Assembly (NCBI RefSeq): GCF_014644455.1
Contig: NZ_BMKS01000001.1
Coordinates: forward strand, 186,001-250,000
Source of the DNA: Caldovatus sediminis
Lineage (GTDB): Bacteria; Pseudomonadota; Alphaproteobacteria; Acetobacterales; Acetobacteraceae
Length of the DNA: 64,000 nucleotides
Reading direction: 5' to 3'
This document shows, piece by piece, positions 56,054 to 64,000 of the stretch (within the stretch, counting starts at the first letter, position 1; each line of letters begins with the position of its first letter). The translations under genes and the position numbers were made by a program. The notes under the pieces are model-generated. The model searched no databases and was not told where the DNA came from. It saw only the letters and a list, made by a program, of their open reading frames with translations.

Positions 56054-56964
56054 TCACTCCGCCCCGGCCCGCCCCGGCTGCGGCCGTGGCCGCGGGGAGG
56101 GGCCGCGCGCCATCAGGGCCAGCCCGACGAAGACCAGGCTGGTGGCAGGTACGGAAGCCAGCCCGGCACCTCGCCGAACAGCAGGAAGCCCCAGAGGAGC
56201 CCGGACAGGGTGACGAGGTAGCCGACCTGGCTGGTCACCACACCGCCACACGCCGCGAGCGAGCGGAAGTAGAGGAGGTAGGCCAGCGCAGTTAGCCCGG
56301 CCTGGAGCGGCGCGATCGCCGCCACCCAGCCGCCGGGTCCCGCCGGCAGCCACAATTGCCCGCTCAGCGCCGCCATCGGCACCAGCGCGGCGTGCCCGCG
56401 CACAGCGTTCCCGCGGCGAGCGGCAGGGGCGGCGTCCCGCGCGGGGCGAGCCGCACCGCGGCGACGTTGGACACCGCATAGCAGACGGGGGGGTGAGCGC
56501 CATCGCCAGCGCCACGCCGGCGAGCCCCAGCGCCGTGCCGGCCGGCCGCCCGAGGCCCGGCCGCTCCAGGCCGATGGCGGCGGCAAAAAGCGCGGTCAGC
56601 ATGGGAGAGGGCGGAATGAGCAGGGCGAACAACCCGGCGGGCGCATATTGAAGGCCGGTCAACGCGAACAATTTGGTTGAAGGCCGGTCAACGCGAACAG
56701 ATTGGCCAGGGCAAGGCCGCTCGCCCCGGCCAGGGCGTCATGGCGCAGATGCGCCCGGCCCCGGGGCACCCGCCTGGCCACGGGCCCGGCACACGACGAG
56801 CAGGATCGCGGCGCTTCCGGCGGCCGCGGCCAGCGTGACCAGGAGGGGCGGCCGGCCGCCCGAGGGGATCAGTCGTTTCGCCAGCGGGGGGTGAGCCCCC
56901 AGATCGCCCCCAGGGCGAAGAGGGTCGGCAGCACCCCGCGGACGATTCGGGCACGGGCACTCAC
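56054..56964 (-). pseudogene. EamA/DMT-superfamily permease, multiply frameshifted
   Basis: Pieces of one 10-helix EamA transporter appear in order on the minus strand in different frames: FALGAIWGLTP then PLAKRLIPSGGRPPLLVTLAAAAGSAAILLVVCRARG (frame slip in the G6 run 56886-56891), LFALTGLQYAPAGLFALLIPPSPMLTALFAAAIG, then after the G7 run 56487-56493 fragments, WVAAIAPLQAGLTALAYLLYFRSLAACGG ... GLLWGFLLFGEVPGW, and a last frame with TSLVFVGLALMARG. A 29-bp tandem duplication (56648-56705) also shifts frame. Probable GTG start 56964. Not translatable as one protein. Confidence 0.85.
56648..56705. repeat. Imperfect tandem duplication, 2 x 29 bp, inside the EamA pseudogene
   Basis: Units 56648-56676 and 56677-56705 share TTGAAGGCCGGTCAACGCGA and the next three bases; the last six differ at two positions (ATTTGG versus GATTGG). 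29 is not a multiple of three, so the duplication breaks the reading frame. Confidence 0.9.
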
Positions 56965-57029
56965 ATCGTTTCGCAACAGATCGTGTCAACCCATTGATCC
57001 GGAACCGGCGAGCAGGCCATCCTGGTGTC

Positions 57030-57749
57030 ATGGACCCGTCGCATCCTGAAACCGTCGCGTTGCCCCTGCGAGCCTCCTCTCCGCCGGTGGAATGTCCCGT
57101 GCGCTGGCGGCGATCAGCGCGCGCGCGCCGGGTGTCGCTGCGGATCGACGCGCGGGCCGGGGCCGTGGTCGTGACCCTGCCGCCACGCGCCGGCCGCCGC
57201 GCGGGCATGGCGCTGCTGACCGCGCACGCCGCATGGGTGATGGAGCGGCTCGGCGCCCTGGCCCCCCACATCCCCTTCGTCCCGGGGGCGGCGGTGCCGC
57301 TCGGCGGCATCCCGCACGTCATCCGGCATGCGCCGGAGCTGCGCGGCGGCGTGATGCTGGCCGACGGCGAGATCCTCGTCTCCGGCGCGCCGGAGTTCCT
57401 CCCCCGGCGGGTGGGCGACTTCCTGCGCCGCGAGGCGCGGCGGCGGATCGGCACGCTGGTCGCGGGGCATGCCGCGGCGCTCCGGGTCAAGCCCAAGGCC
57501 ATCCGGCTGAAGGACACGCGCAGCCGGTGGGGGAGCTGCGCGCCGGACGCCACGCTCGCCTTCTCCTGGCGGCTGGTGATGGCGCCGGACTGGGTGCTGG
57601 ACTACGTCGTGGCGCATGAGGTGGCGCATCTGCGCGAGATGAACCACTCGCCACGCTTCTGGGCCGAGGTGGAGAAGCTGACGCCGCATCGGGAGGCGGC
57701 GGTGGAGTGGCTGCGCACCCACGGACCAGCCCTGCTGCGGGTGGGATAG
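57030..57749 (+). CDS. YgjP-like metallopeptidase domain protein (DUF45, SprT-like)
   Basis: A 239-residue predicted zinc metalloprotease. Core motifs: RWRRSARARRVSLRIDARAGAVVVTLPP, KAIRLKDTRSRWGSCAPDATLAFSWRLVMAP and the HExxH site VVAHEVAHLREMNHSPRFW. The family (YgjP/UPF0758-like M48-related) is widespread with no established substrate. ATG 57030 gives the best fit to the family; 56994 is an alternative. Confidence 0.9.
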   Translation: MDPSHPETVALPLRASSPPVECPVRWRRSARARRVSLRIDARAGAVVVTLPPRAGRRAGMALLTAHAAWVMERLGALAPHIPFVPGAAVPLGGIPHVIRHAPELRGGVMLADGEILVSGAPEFLPRRVGDFLRREARRRIGTLVAGHAAALRVKPKAIRLKDTRSRWGSCAPDATLAFSWRLVMAPDWVLDYVVAHEVAHLREMNHSPRFWAEVEKLTPHREAAVEWLRTHGPALLRVG

Positions 57750-58180
57750 CGGTCGAGCGGCGGCGGCCGCCGCCCTGCCTGCGCCGGCCTGCGAAGGGTC
57801 CGCTTCGCGGCTCGCCGGGCGGGCCGGTCGGGCGGCACCGGCACGGTGCGCCGCCGGACGCGGAGGTTCGCGCTGCGGCGGCGGACTGGAGGAGCACCTC
57901 TCGAGCTTCGGCCTCCTCCCGGGGGCCGACGACATCCTCGCCGCCGCCGCGCTGGCCGCCTGGTTCGGCCTGACGGACCCCTGGCCGGTCGGCGCCCCTC
58001 TTCCTGCGGTGACCCCCGCCCTCCGCGCTCGCTCCGCCAGGCGCGGGGCTGGCGCCGGACCGTTTCGCGGGCGCTCGGGATATCGCGGCGCCGGAGCGCG
58101 TTGAGACGGGGGTGGTGCCCGGCGGCGGACCTCCGCTCCGCCCGCCTGCCCATCGCCGCAGGAGCGGCCCGGAGAGGACC
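57750..58180. other. 431-bp gap with no recognised gene
   Basis: A plus-strand frame at about 57887-58012 reads LEEHLSSFGLLPGADDILAAAALAAWFGL, which looks protein-like (amphipathic, no stops) but lacks a start with ribosome site and was not recognised. It may be the tail of a decayed gene. Nothing else seen. Confidence 0.3.
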
Positions 58181-58558
58181 ATGCCGAACCATATGAGCAG
58201 CGGCATCGAGGGCGTCTCGATCGCCGTCACGCCCATGCATCGCACCGAGGATGGGCTCTGGGAGAACGGCCCGCGCGAGGGTGCGCGCTTCTTCCTGGTG
58301 GAGTTCGTGCGCGGCGACGGAGAGGACGCCGAGGTGATCCTGGAATGCCGCGACGAGCGCACCGCCGCGCTCGCCGCGCGGATCGCCTCCGCCACCGTTG
58401 CCGCCCTGGGCCTGGCTACGCTGGGCGACAGCCTCGACGTCGAGGCCTTCGACGACCAGACCGCCGACATCCTCGCCGACAACCCGACGCCCGAGGTGGC
58501 GGCACCGTCGGGCGAGTGGCGCGCGCGGGACGACGATCCGGAGGAGACCGCGCCCTAG
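58181..58558 (+). CDS. Hypothetical protein
   Basis: A 125-residue acidic soluble protein: SGIEGVSIAVTPMHRTEDGLWENGPREGARFFLVEFVRG, then an Ala-rich helix (DERTAALAARIASATVAALGLA) and a disordered acidic end. Not recognised. GGAGAGG with 3-base spacing precedes ATG 58181 (a little close), and codon usage is like neighbours, so it is likely real. Confidence 0.6.
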   Translation: MPNHMSSGIEGVSIAVTPMHRTEDGLWENGPREGARFFLVEFVRGDGEDAEVILECRDERTAALAARIASATVAALGLATLGDSLDVEAFDDQTADILADNPTPEVAAPSGEWRARDDDPEETAP

Positions 58559-58855
58559 GGGCCGCTGCCGCGCGCAGGCCGCCCGGTCGCGGCGCCTCGC
58601 ATCGCGGTCGGGCGTCCGGCGGCGAGGACAGAGCGCTCCGGCGCCGGCGCCTTGCGCCGCGCCGGCGCTGTCCCGTGCCGCCCCGGGCCGGCGCCCGCCT
58701 GGGCCGCAGCCGGCGAGGACCTCCCCCTCGGGGAGCAGCGAGCGGCGGCCCCCGCGGAAGTATCTGGCGCCCCCGGACCCCTGGCGCGGCTTGCCCCTTC
58801 CCCGCTCTGCGGCGAGCATGGAAAATCGCCTCTGGCACCGGACGGGAGGAAGCCG
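58559..58855. other. 297-bp gap upstream of hupE-like gene
   Basis: No gene is supported. I looked for a cobalamin-type leader because some HupE genes have one; no B12 box was convincing. GGGAGGA at 58843-58849 is the ribosome site of the next gene. Confidence 0.35.
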
Positions 58856-59485
58856 ATGGGTCTGCGCCGCGCCGCCGCTTGGGCGGCCGTTCTCGGGGTG
58901 CCGGGGCTCGCGCATGCCCACCATGCCATGGACCGCGCGCTGCCGGTGACGGATTGGCAGGGCTTCGTTTCCGGACTGGCCCACCCGGTGATCGGGCTCG
59001 ACCATCTCGCCTTCGTCCTCGCCGCCGGCGTTCTCGCCGCGGAGGCACGTCGCCGGCCCGGCGTCCTGGCGCTGCTGGCCTTCGTGGGCGCGGGGGCGGC
59101 CGGCACCGGCCTGCATCTCGCCGGCATCGGGCTCGGGCCGGTCGAGGCGATCGTGGCCCTCACCGCCCTCGGCGCCGGCCTCGCGCTCGCCGCGGCACCG
59201 GGCACGCGCCGCCCCGGCGGCGGCGCCCTCGCGCTCGCCTTCGCGATCGCCGGCCTGTTCCATGGCCATGCCTACGCGGAGGCGGTCGTCGGCGCGCAGC
59301 CGGGGCCGATCGGCGCCTACCTGGTCGGCCTCGCCATCGTGCAGGGGGCGATCGGGCTCGGCGCGATGGAGGCGGCGCGGCGGCTGGGGCGTCCGGAGGC
59401 GCTCGGACCTCTGCTGCCCCGCCGTGCGGTGGGCGTGGTCTCCGCCTTCGTCGGCGTCGTCGCGCTGGCCGGCGCGCTGGCGTAG
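58856..59485 (+). CDS. hupE: HupE/UreJ family membrane protein
   Basis: A 209-residue membrane protein with signal peptide (LRRAAAWAAVLGVPGLAHA) and about six helices. The family His motif is HPVIGLDHLAFVLAAGVLAAE, followed later by FAIAGLFHGHAYAEAVVG; these histidines bind or pass nickel (or cobalt). HupE feeds NiFe hydrogenase and UreJ urease, but no hydrogenase, urease or nickel-enzyme genes are in this window. ATG 58856 with GGGAGGA at 6-base spacing. Confidence 0.9.
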   Translation: MGLRRAAAWAAVLGVPGLAHAHHAMDRALPVTDWQGFVSGLAHPVIGLDHLAFVLAAGVLAAEARRRPGVLALLAFVGAGAAGTGLHLAGIGLGPVEAIVALTALGAGLALAAAPGTRRPGGGALALAFAIAGLFHGHAYAEAVVGAQPGPIGAYLVGLAIVQGAIGLGAMEAARRLGRPEALGPLLPRRAVGVVSAFVGVVALAGALA

Positions 59486-59561
59486 TCCGCGCCTCGGCCT
59501 CCCGCGTGCGGCCGCGAGGGGGGGCCGAGGCCGGAGCGCGCCGGGTCCCGTTCGCGGGCGC

Positions 59562-59957
59562 CTATGCCAGCGCCGCGCGCAGCGGGTCGGGGATCGGCAC
59601 CGGGCGGCGCGTGGCGAGCCGGACGAACAGGCCGGTCTGCCTCGCCGTCGCGTGCACGCGACCCGTGCCCGGGGAGACGAACTCGGCGGCCACCGTCCAG
59701 CGGACCCGCCCGATCGCGGCGACGGACATACGCCCTTCCGGCCGGTCGTGGATCGTCAGCGCGTCGCGGTAGGCGATGTGGGTCTCGAGCAGCACGGGCC
59801 CGAGCCCGTCCGCCACCATGCGGTCCAGCGGGTAGCTGCGCGCGAGGAGTTCCACCCGCAGGTCCTCGAGCCAGCGGATGTAGACGATGTTCGAGACGAT
59901 CCCCGCGAAGTCGATGTCATAGGTCCGTATCGGGAAGGTGAGGCAGATCGGGTCCAT
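59562..59957 (-). CDS. Acyl-CoA thioesterase, hotdog fold (YbgC/4-hydroxybenzoyl-CoA thioesterase-like)
   Basis: A 131-residue hotdog protein. The N-terminal part LTFPIRTYDIDFAGIVSNIVYIRWLEDLRVELL carries the active-site Asp of the YbgC group (Y-D-x-D-x-x-G-x-V). The middle contains HIAYRDALTIHD and the C-terminus ARQTGLFVRL. Hydrolyses acyl-CoA; natural substrate unknown. ATG 59957. Confidence 0.87.
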   Translation of the reverse strand: MDPICLTFPIRTYDIDFAGIVSNIVYIRWLEDLRVELLARSYPLDRMVADGLGPVLLETHIAYRDALTIHDRPEGRMSVAAIGRVRWTVAAEFVSPGTGRVHATARQTGLFVRLATRRPVPIPDPLRAALA

Positions 59958-60055
59958 GGCGCCGCGCCCGGTTGTCGCCTGCGCGAGCCTATCGCACGGC
60001 GCCGCAACAGCCGACGGCTTGCCCGGGACGCCGCCGCCCGCCGCGCGCCCGCATG

Positions 60056-61486
60056 CTACCGGCGCTCCCGCCCGGCCACCTCCGCGCCGGCATCGGCCGG
60101 CAGACGGGCGAAGAACGGGGCGGCGGCGAGCGCGACCAGCCCGCCCACCAGGAAGCCCGCAGCGAAGTCCGCCGTCTCCAGCCCGTGCCGTCCGGCGAGC
60201 GCCGCGCTCCCCTCCAGGCTCGCCGTCGCCAGCACCACGGCGAGCGCCGGGGCGAGCTGCTGCACCGTGCCGTAGAAGCTCGTCGCCGCCGAGAGCTTCG
60301 CCTGCGGCACCTCGGCGAAGGCGAGCGTGTTCAGCGCGGTGAATTCCAGGCTGCGCGCCAGCCCGCCGAGGGCGAGCACGACGAACACCGCCGCCACCGG
60401 CCAGGCGGCGGAGAAGGTCGCGCACGCCGCGATCCCCGCGGCCGAGAGCGCGGCATTGCCCACCAGCGTCGCGCGGAAGCCGAAGCGGTGCAGGATCGGC
60501 CGTGCCAGCGGCTTCATGGCGAGCGCGCCGAGCGCGGTGGCGAAGGAGACGAGGCCGCTCTCCGCCGGCCCCCTGCCGAAGCCGAGCTGGAGCACGAGCG
60601 GCACCAGGAAGGGCGTCACCCCCGCGCCGATGCGGAACAGGCTGCCGGCGAGCACCGCCTTGTTGAAGGACGGGATCGCCAGCAGGCCGAGGTCGAGCGC
60701 CGGGCGCCGCGCGCGCCGGCAATGCCGCAGCGCCGCCGCGCCGAGGGCGAGCCCGAGCGCCAGCGCCGCGGCCGGCACGGCGGCCGGCAGCACGCCGCGC
60801 CCCACCGTCTCCAACCCGAACATGAAGCAGGCGAGGGCGAGGCCGAGCAGGGTCAGCCCCTTCGAATCCGGCGGCCCCGGATCGCCCGGCGGCACGGCGG
60901 GGATCTTCCAGGCGACCAGCGCCAGCCCGATCAGCCCGATCGGCAGGTTGAGGTAGAAGACGAAGCGCCAGCCGAGCGTCTCGGTGACGAGCCCGCCGAG
61001 CGGCGGCCCGGTGATCGGGCCGAGCAGCCCCGGCACGGTCAGCCAGGTCATCGCCGAGAGCAGCTCCTCCTTGCGCACGCGCCGCAGCAGGAGCAGCCGC
61101 CCGACCGGAACCATCATCGCCCCGCCCAGGCCCTGCAGCACGCGCGCGGCGACGAGTTCGCCGAGGCCGGACGCCCTCCCGCAGAGCAGGGAGGCGAGGG
61201 CGAAGACCGCGATCGCCGCCATGAACACGCGCCGGGCGCCGAAGCGGTCCGCGACCCAGCCGCTGACCGGGATGAAGACCGTGAGGGCGACCAGATAGGA
61301 GGTGATCGCCGCGCCGAGGCGCGCCGGATCCTCGCCGAGGTCGCGCGCCATCGCGGGCAGGGCGGTGGCGATCGCCGCGCTGTCCAGGTTCTGCATGAAC
61401 AGCGCGCTCGCCACGATGGCGGCGATCATGCGCGGATCGGAGGCGGCGCGGCCGTCGACCTCGGGCGGGGATGGCGAGTCGCGCAT
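60056..61486 (-). CDS. MFS transporter, DHA2 (EmrB/QacA) family
   Basis: A 476-residue permease with about 14 helices. Family marks: QNLDSAAIATALPAMARDLGEDPARLGAAITSYLVALTVFIPVSGWVADRFGARRVF (helix 1 motif D1 and motif A), GPITGPPLGGLVTETLGWRFVFYLNLPIGL (motif C). Proton-driven drug or metabolite efflux. ATG 61486. The next gene upstream on the same strand is a different MFS gene, 343 bp away. Confidence 0.93.
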   Translation of the reverse strand: MRDSPSPPEVDGRAASDPRMIAAIVASALFMQNLDSAAIATALPAMARDLGEDPARLGAAITSYLVALTVFIPVSGWVADRFGARRVFMAAIAVFALASLLCGRASGLGELVAARVLQGLGGAMMVPVGRLLLLRRVRKEELLSAMTWLTVPGLLGPITGPPLGGLVTETLGWRFVFYLNLPIGLIGLALVAWKIPAVPPGDPGPPDSKGLTLLGLALACFMFGLETVGRGVLPAAVPAAALALGLALGAAALRHCRRARRPALDLGLLAIPSFNKAVLAGSLFRIGAGVTPFLVPLVLQLGFGRGPAESGLVSFATALGALAMKPLARPILHRFGFRATLVGNAALSAAGIAACATFSAAWPVAAVFVVLALGGLARSLEFTALNTLAFAEVPQAKLSAATSFYGTVQQLAPALAVVLATASLEGSAALAGRHGLETADFAAGFLVGGLVALAAAPFFARLPADAGAEVAGRERR

Positions 61487-61829
61487 GGCACGAGGCTAGC
61501 AGTCCGTCGGACCCCCATGCGCCCCGGAATCCGGCAGGCTGCCGCTCGTCGCTGGCGGGACGGATCCGCATCTCCGACCGGTCCCGGCCGCCTGCGATCA
61601 GCCCTGCGGGAGCGGCGGATGGGGGTGAAGGCAACGGCCCGAGGTTCGGCCGGGGAAGTCAGGGCACGCCCGGGACTCCGAGGCACCGCGGGGCGGACCA
61701 GCCCGATAGAGACTCGGCCCCGGATCCCATCACGGCGGGCGGCCCATGGGCCGGCGCCAGACAGCCCCGACCATGCCGCCGGGTCGCGGATGGCGGCCGC
61801 GCGGCCGGCCTGCCACCGGAACGCCGCCC
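61487..61829. other. 343-bp gap with no gene seen
   Basis: No frame with a ribosome site or homology on either strand. Rich in GC and arginine/proline-type shadow codons. It contains the end of the hairpin at 61823-61841. Confidence 0.4.
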
Positions 61830-61841
61830 TTACGGGGCGGC
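61823..61841 (-). terminator. Terminator-like hairpin over the stop codon of the downstream MFS gene
   Basis: GCCGCCC (61823-61829) pairs with GGGCGGC (61835-61841) across the MFS stop codon. The stem is strong but no T-tract follows on the minus strand, so Rho-independent action is doubtful. Confidence 0.3.
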
Positions 61842-63080
61842 CTGCCGGGGCTCGGGCTGCAGCCGCAACCAGGCCACCGCCGCCGCCGCCACGGCCAGCA
61901 GGACGATCGAGAACCAATTCAGCAGGTACCAGCCCAGGTGCTCCTGCAGGAAGCCGGCCATGAAGCTCGCCGTCGCCGTGGTCCCGAAGACCAGGAAATC
62001 GTTCAGCGCCTGCGCCTTGCCACGCTCGTTGGGGCGATAGCAGGTGGTGACCAGCGTCGTCGCGCCGACGAACAGGAAGTTCCAGCCGACGCCGTTCAGG
62101 GTCAACGCAATACGGAAATGCCACTCCGTGAGTCCGGCCAGGCCGGCCGCGACACCGAGCAGCAGGAGGGCGATTCCCCAGGCCATCACCGTCGTCGTGC
62201 CGTACCGGCCGATGAGGTTGCCGGTGAAGAAGGACGGCACGAACATCCCCATCACGTGCAGGAAGATGACCCAGTGCGCCTCCGTGTGGGGAAGCCCGCA
62301 CGCGACGATGGCCAGGGGCGACGCGCTCATCAGGAAGGACATGGTGCCGAACGCCACCATGCCGGCGATCGCGGCCGCGGCGAAGCGCGGCTGCGACGCG
62401 ATCTCCCACAGGGGCCGCGGCGGCGGCGCGCGGCCCGCCCCGGCGTCCCCGCCCCCGCCCGCCGGCGCCGCCGCTTCCTGCGGGTTCGGGAACCGGATGA
62501 ACGACAAGATCGTGAAGACGACGACGTGCAGGCCGACCAGGGCGGCGTAGGTCGCCAGGTAGAGCGGCACCCACTGGTCGTGCGTCCACCGGACCAGGCT
62601 CGGGCCGACCACCCCCGCGACGACGCCGCCCGCGGTGACCCAGGCGATCGCCTTGGCGCGGTGCGAGGGCGGCACCAGCTCCGCGGCGGCGAACCGGTAC
62701 ATCTGCAGGCACGCCACCGCATATCCCAGGATCAGGCCGCCCAGGCACATCGCGATGAAGTTGGCCGAGTAGAGGCCATAGCCGACGATACCGGCGCCCG
62801 CCATGCCGAACACCGAGCCGACGCGGAATCCGAAGCCCCTGCCCATGCGCTGCATCAGCAGGGACGCCGGAAAAACCCACAGCATGACCCCCAGGTGCTG
62901 CATCGTGACAGGCAGGGTCGCCAGGTCGCGATGGGCGTAGAACGTCACCACCGAGAGCGCCGTGGCCGCGAACATCATCGTGTTGCCGGCCTGGCCGACC
63001 GCCTGGCAGCACGCCAGGAGGAAGAGGTTGCGCCGCATCCGCGGGTCGAGGCGCGCCGTCGTCGGACTTGGCTGTCTCAT
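61830..63080 (-). CDS. MFS transporter (major facilitator, OFA/other type)
   Basis: A 416-residue membrane protein with about 12 helices: LLACCQAVGQAGNTMMFAATALSVVTFY at the start, motif-A-like LMQRMGRGFGFRVGS and helix 5 AWVTAGGVVAGVVGPSLV. The central loop is Pro/Gly/Ala-rich (APAGGGGDAGAGRAPPPRP). Related to uncharacterised MFS proteins of Rhodospirillales; substrate unknown. Confidence 0.88.
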   Translation of the reverse strand: MRQPSPTTARLDPRMRRNLFLLACCQAVGQAGNTMMFAATALSVVTFYAHRDLATLPVTMQHLGVMLWVFPASLLMQRMGRGFGFRVGSVFGMAGAGIVGYGLYSANFIAMCLGGLILGYAVACLQMYRFAAAELVPPSHRAKAIAWVTAGGVVAGVVGPSLVRWTHDQWVPLYLATYAALVGLHVVVFTILSFIRFPNPQEAAAPAGGGGDAGAGRAPPPRPLWEIASQPRFAAAAIAGMVAFGTMSFLMSASPLAIVACGLPHTEAHWVIFLHVMGMFVPSFFTGNLIGRYGTTTVMAWGIALLLLGVAAGLAGLTEWHFRIALTLNGVGWNFLFVGATTLVTTCYRPNERGKAQALNDFLVFGTTATASFMAGFLQEHLGWYLLNWFSIVLLAVAAAAVAWLRLQPEPRQAAP

Positions 63081-63227
63081 CGAGTCACGTCGTTCCGGCT
63101 GTCGGGTAGCGGTCGGGAGGGCCTCGACCTGCTTCGGGCACGCGATGCCGCGGTGCGGGCAGGCCGGCGGGGAGCGCCGCGAGCCCGGCCGTGAGCGAAG
63201 GGCGCTGCCCCGGCGCGCGCGGGCGGC

Positions 63228-63617
63228 TCAGCGATGCGGCGGCGGCATCTCCACGGGACCGCCCGCCCCCTTCCAGGCCGTGAAGCCGCCGCCGATATGG
63301 GCGACGTTCGGAAGACCCATGTCCTGCACCGTCTTCGCGGCGAGGGCCGAGCGCCAGCCGCTCGCGCAGTAGAACAGGAAGCGCCTGGGCTCGGCGAACA
63401 CCGGCTTCGCATAGGGGCTTTCCGGGTCGACCCAGAATTCGAGCATGCCCCGGGGGCAGTGGAAGGACCCCGGTATCCGGCCCTCGCGCTGGATCTCGCG
63501 CGGATCGCGCAGGTCCACGAACACCACGCCGGCGTCCCCGTGCAGGCGCAGGGCCTGCTCCACGGGCAGGGTCTCGACCTCGGCCTCGGCCAGCAGCGCC
63601 TTGTAGCCCTTCTTCAC
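63228..63617 (-). CDS. Rhodanese-like domain protein
   Basis: A 129-residue single-rhodanese protein. Motifs: VVFVDLRDPREIQREGRIPGSFHCPRGML, then the active-site loop RRFLFYCASGWRSALAAKTVQDMGLPNVAHIGGGFTAWKG with catalytic Cys in YCASGWRS. It may act in sulfur or cyanide metabolism. GTG start at 63617 has GGGAGG at 6-base spacing. Confidence 0.9.
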   Translation of the reverse strand: MKKGYKALLAEAEVETLPVEQALRLHGDAGVVFVDLRDPREIQREGRIPGSFHCPRGMLEFWVDPESPYAKPVFAEPRRFLFYCASGWRSALAAKTVQDMGLPNVAHIGGGFTAWKGAGGPVEMPPPHR

Positions 63618-64000
63618 CGGCGGCCTCCCGAGCCACCATGCGCCGGCCGCCGACGGCCGTCCGTCGCCATCGCCTCGCGCCGGCGAGCCCGACCGCCCGG
63701 ATGCGGGCCTGCGGCCCCGCGCGACGGCCCGGCGATGCCGGCCGATCGGATTCGCTGGCGGCGGCGCGGCCGGGCGCCCCCGTGCCGGGGGAGCCGCGCA
63801 ACGTCGCGGCCAAAGCCGGCGCCATCCGCAGCGGCGACGGGGCGCGCGCCCTTCATTGCGAGAGCCATGCGTTCCTTCCGCCTGCGCCGGCTGCGGCGCC
63901 GGGCCCCATGGCGACCCTGCGGCGCTCCGGCCGCCGATTTCACGCGATTCTGCGAATTCCGTTGACGTGGCCAAAGCCGATTGGCCAACATTCAATCGCA
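63618..64000. other. Right-edge 383 bp with no supported gene
   Basis: Open frames here are not family-like. At the very end a direct repeat TGGCCAA (63968-63974 and 63982-63988) and the more AT-rich tail suggest a promoter region for a gene beyond the window, but no start is visible. Confidence 0.3.

Noticed and set aside
58559-58855. Cobalamin riboswitch before the hupE-like gene
   Set aside because: A partial AGCCGGCGAGGACC resemblance to the B12 box exists, but the other conserved blocks are absent.

Overview
This window is chromosomal DNA of a very GC-rich alphaproteobacterium. Dense gene packing, frequent GTG starts, ATGA/GTGA overlaps, an alphaproteobacterial AapJQMP transporter, GapR, DUF1150 beside Hsp20, and the metX / chorismate mutase-hisC-tyrA arrangement all fit Rhodospirillales, most likely Acetobacteraceae (Roseomonas-like). 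That family call is inference. No rRNA, tRNA, CRISPR array or prophage was seen; one insertion sequence is present.

Layout. 1-5.2 kb: methionine (metW partial, metX) and aromatic amino acid genes (chorismate mutase-like, hisC, tyrA), with a lipoprotein gene placed between metX and metW. 5.2-15.5 kb: DUF4262 protein, a Pmp3-like membrane protein, an oxidoreductase, an MFS transporter, an SdhAF4-like protein, htpX, a tricarboxylate-type binding protein, a luciferase-like oxidoreductase, a class A penicillin-binding protein and a degenerate histidine-kinase-like protein. 15.6-22.8 kb: general amino acid ABC operon aapJQMP, then kup. 22.9-25.2 kb: Hsp20, rpmE and an IS481-family element sitting exactly on the stop codon of pncC. 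25.2-34.6 kb: coupled operon slt-hydrolase-pgpA-pncC, then dapA-smpB, gapR, DUF1244, glycerate kinase-pyruvate kinase and an RlpA-like protein. 34.6-38.7 kb: oxidoreductase, a fused pseudogene, and truA-fmt-def. 38.8-46.5 kb: second Hsp20 with DUF1150, then the envelope quality-control block hflK-hflC-DUF2065-DegP, apbC (mrp) and an endolysin-like protein. 46.6-64 kb: an accessory-looking region with oxidoreductases, a truncated hemoglobin, a TetR pair, an aldolase-cupin pair, transporters, a rhodanese and decayed genes.

The most interesting signals are regulatory and evolutionary. Both small heat-shock genes have a short hairpin over the Shine-Dalgarno sequence with a single bulged G opposite it, which is the design of ROSE RNA thermometers. 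Three decayed loci are visible: an ABC-ATPase fragment joined in frame to a maleate-isomerase-like fragment, a CaiB/BaiF CoA-transferase remnant whose antisense strand supplies the tail of a TetR protein, and an EamA permease broken by homopolymer slips and a 29-bp tandem duplication. A run of three hairpins upstream of the DUF4262 gene is unexplained. I found no clearly new multi-gene defence or biosynthetic system.
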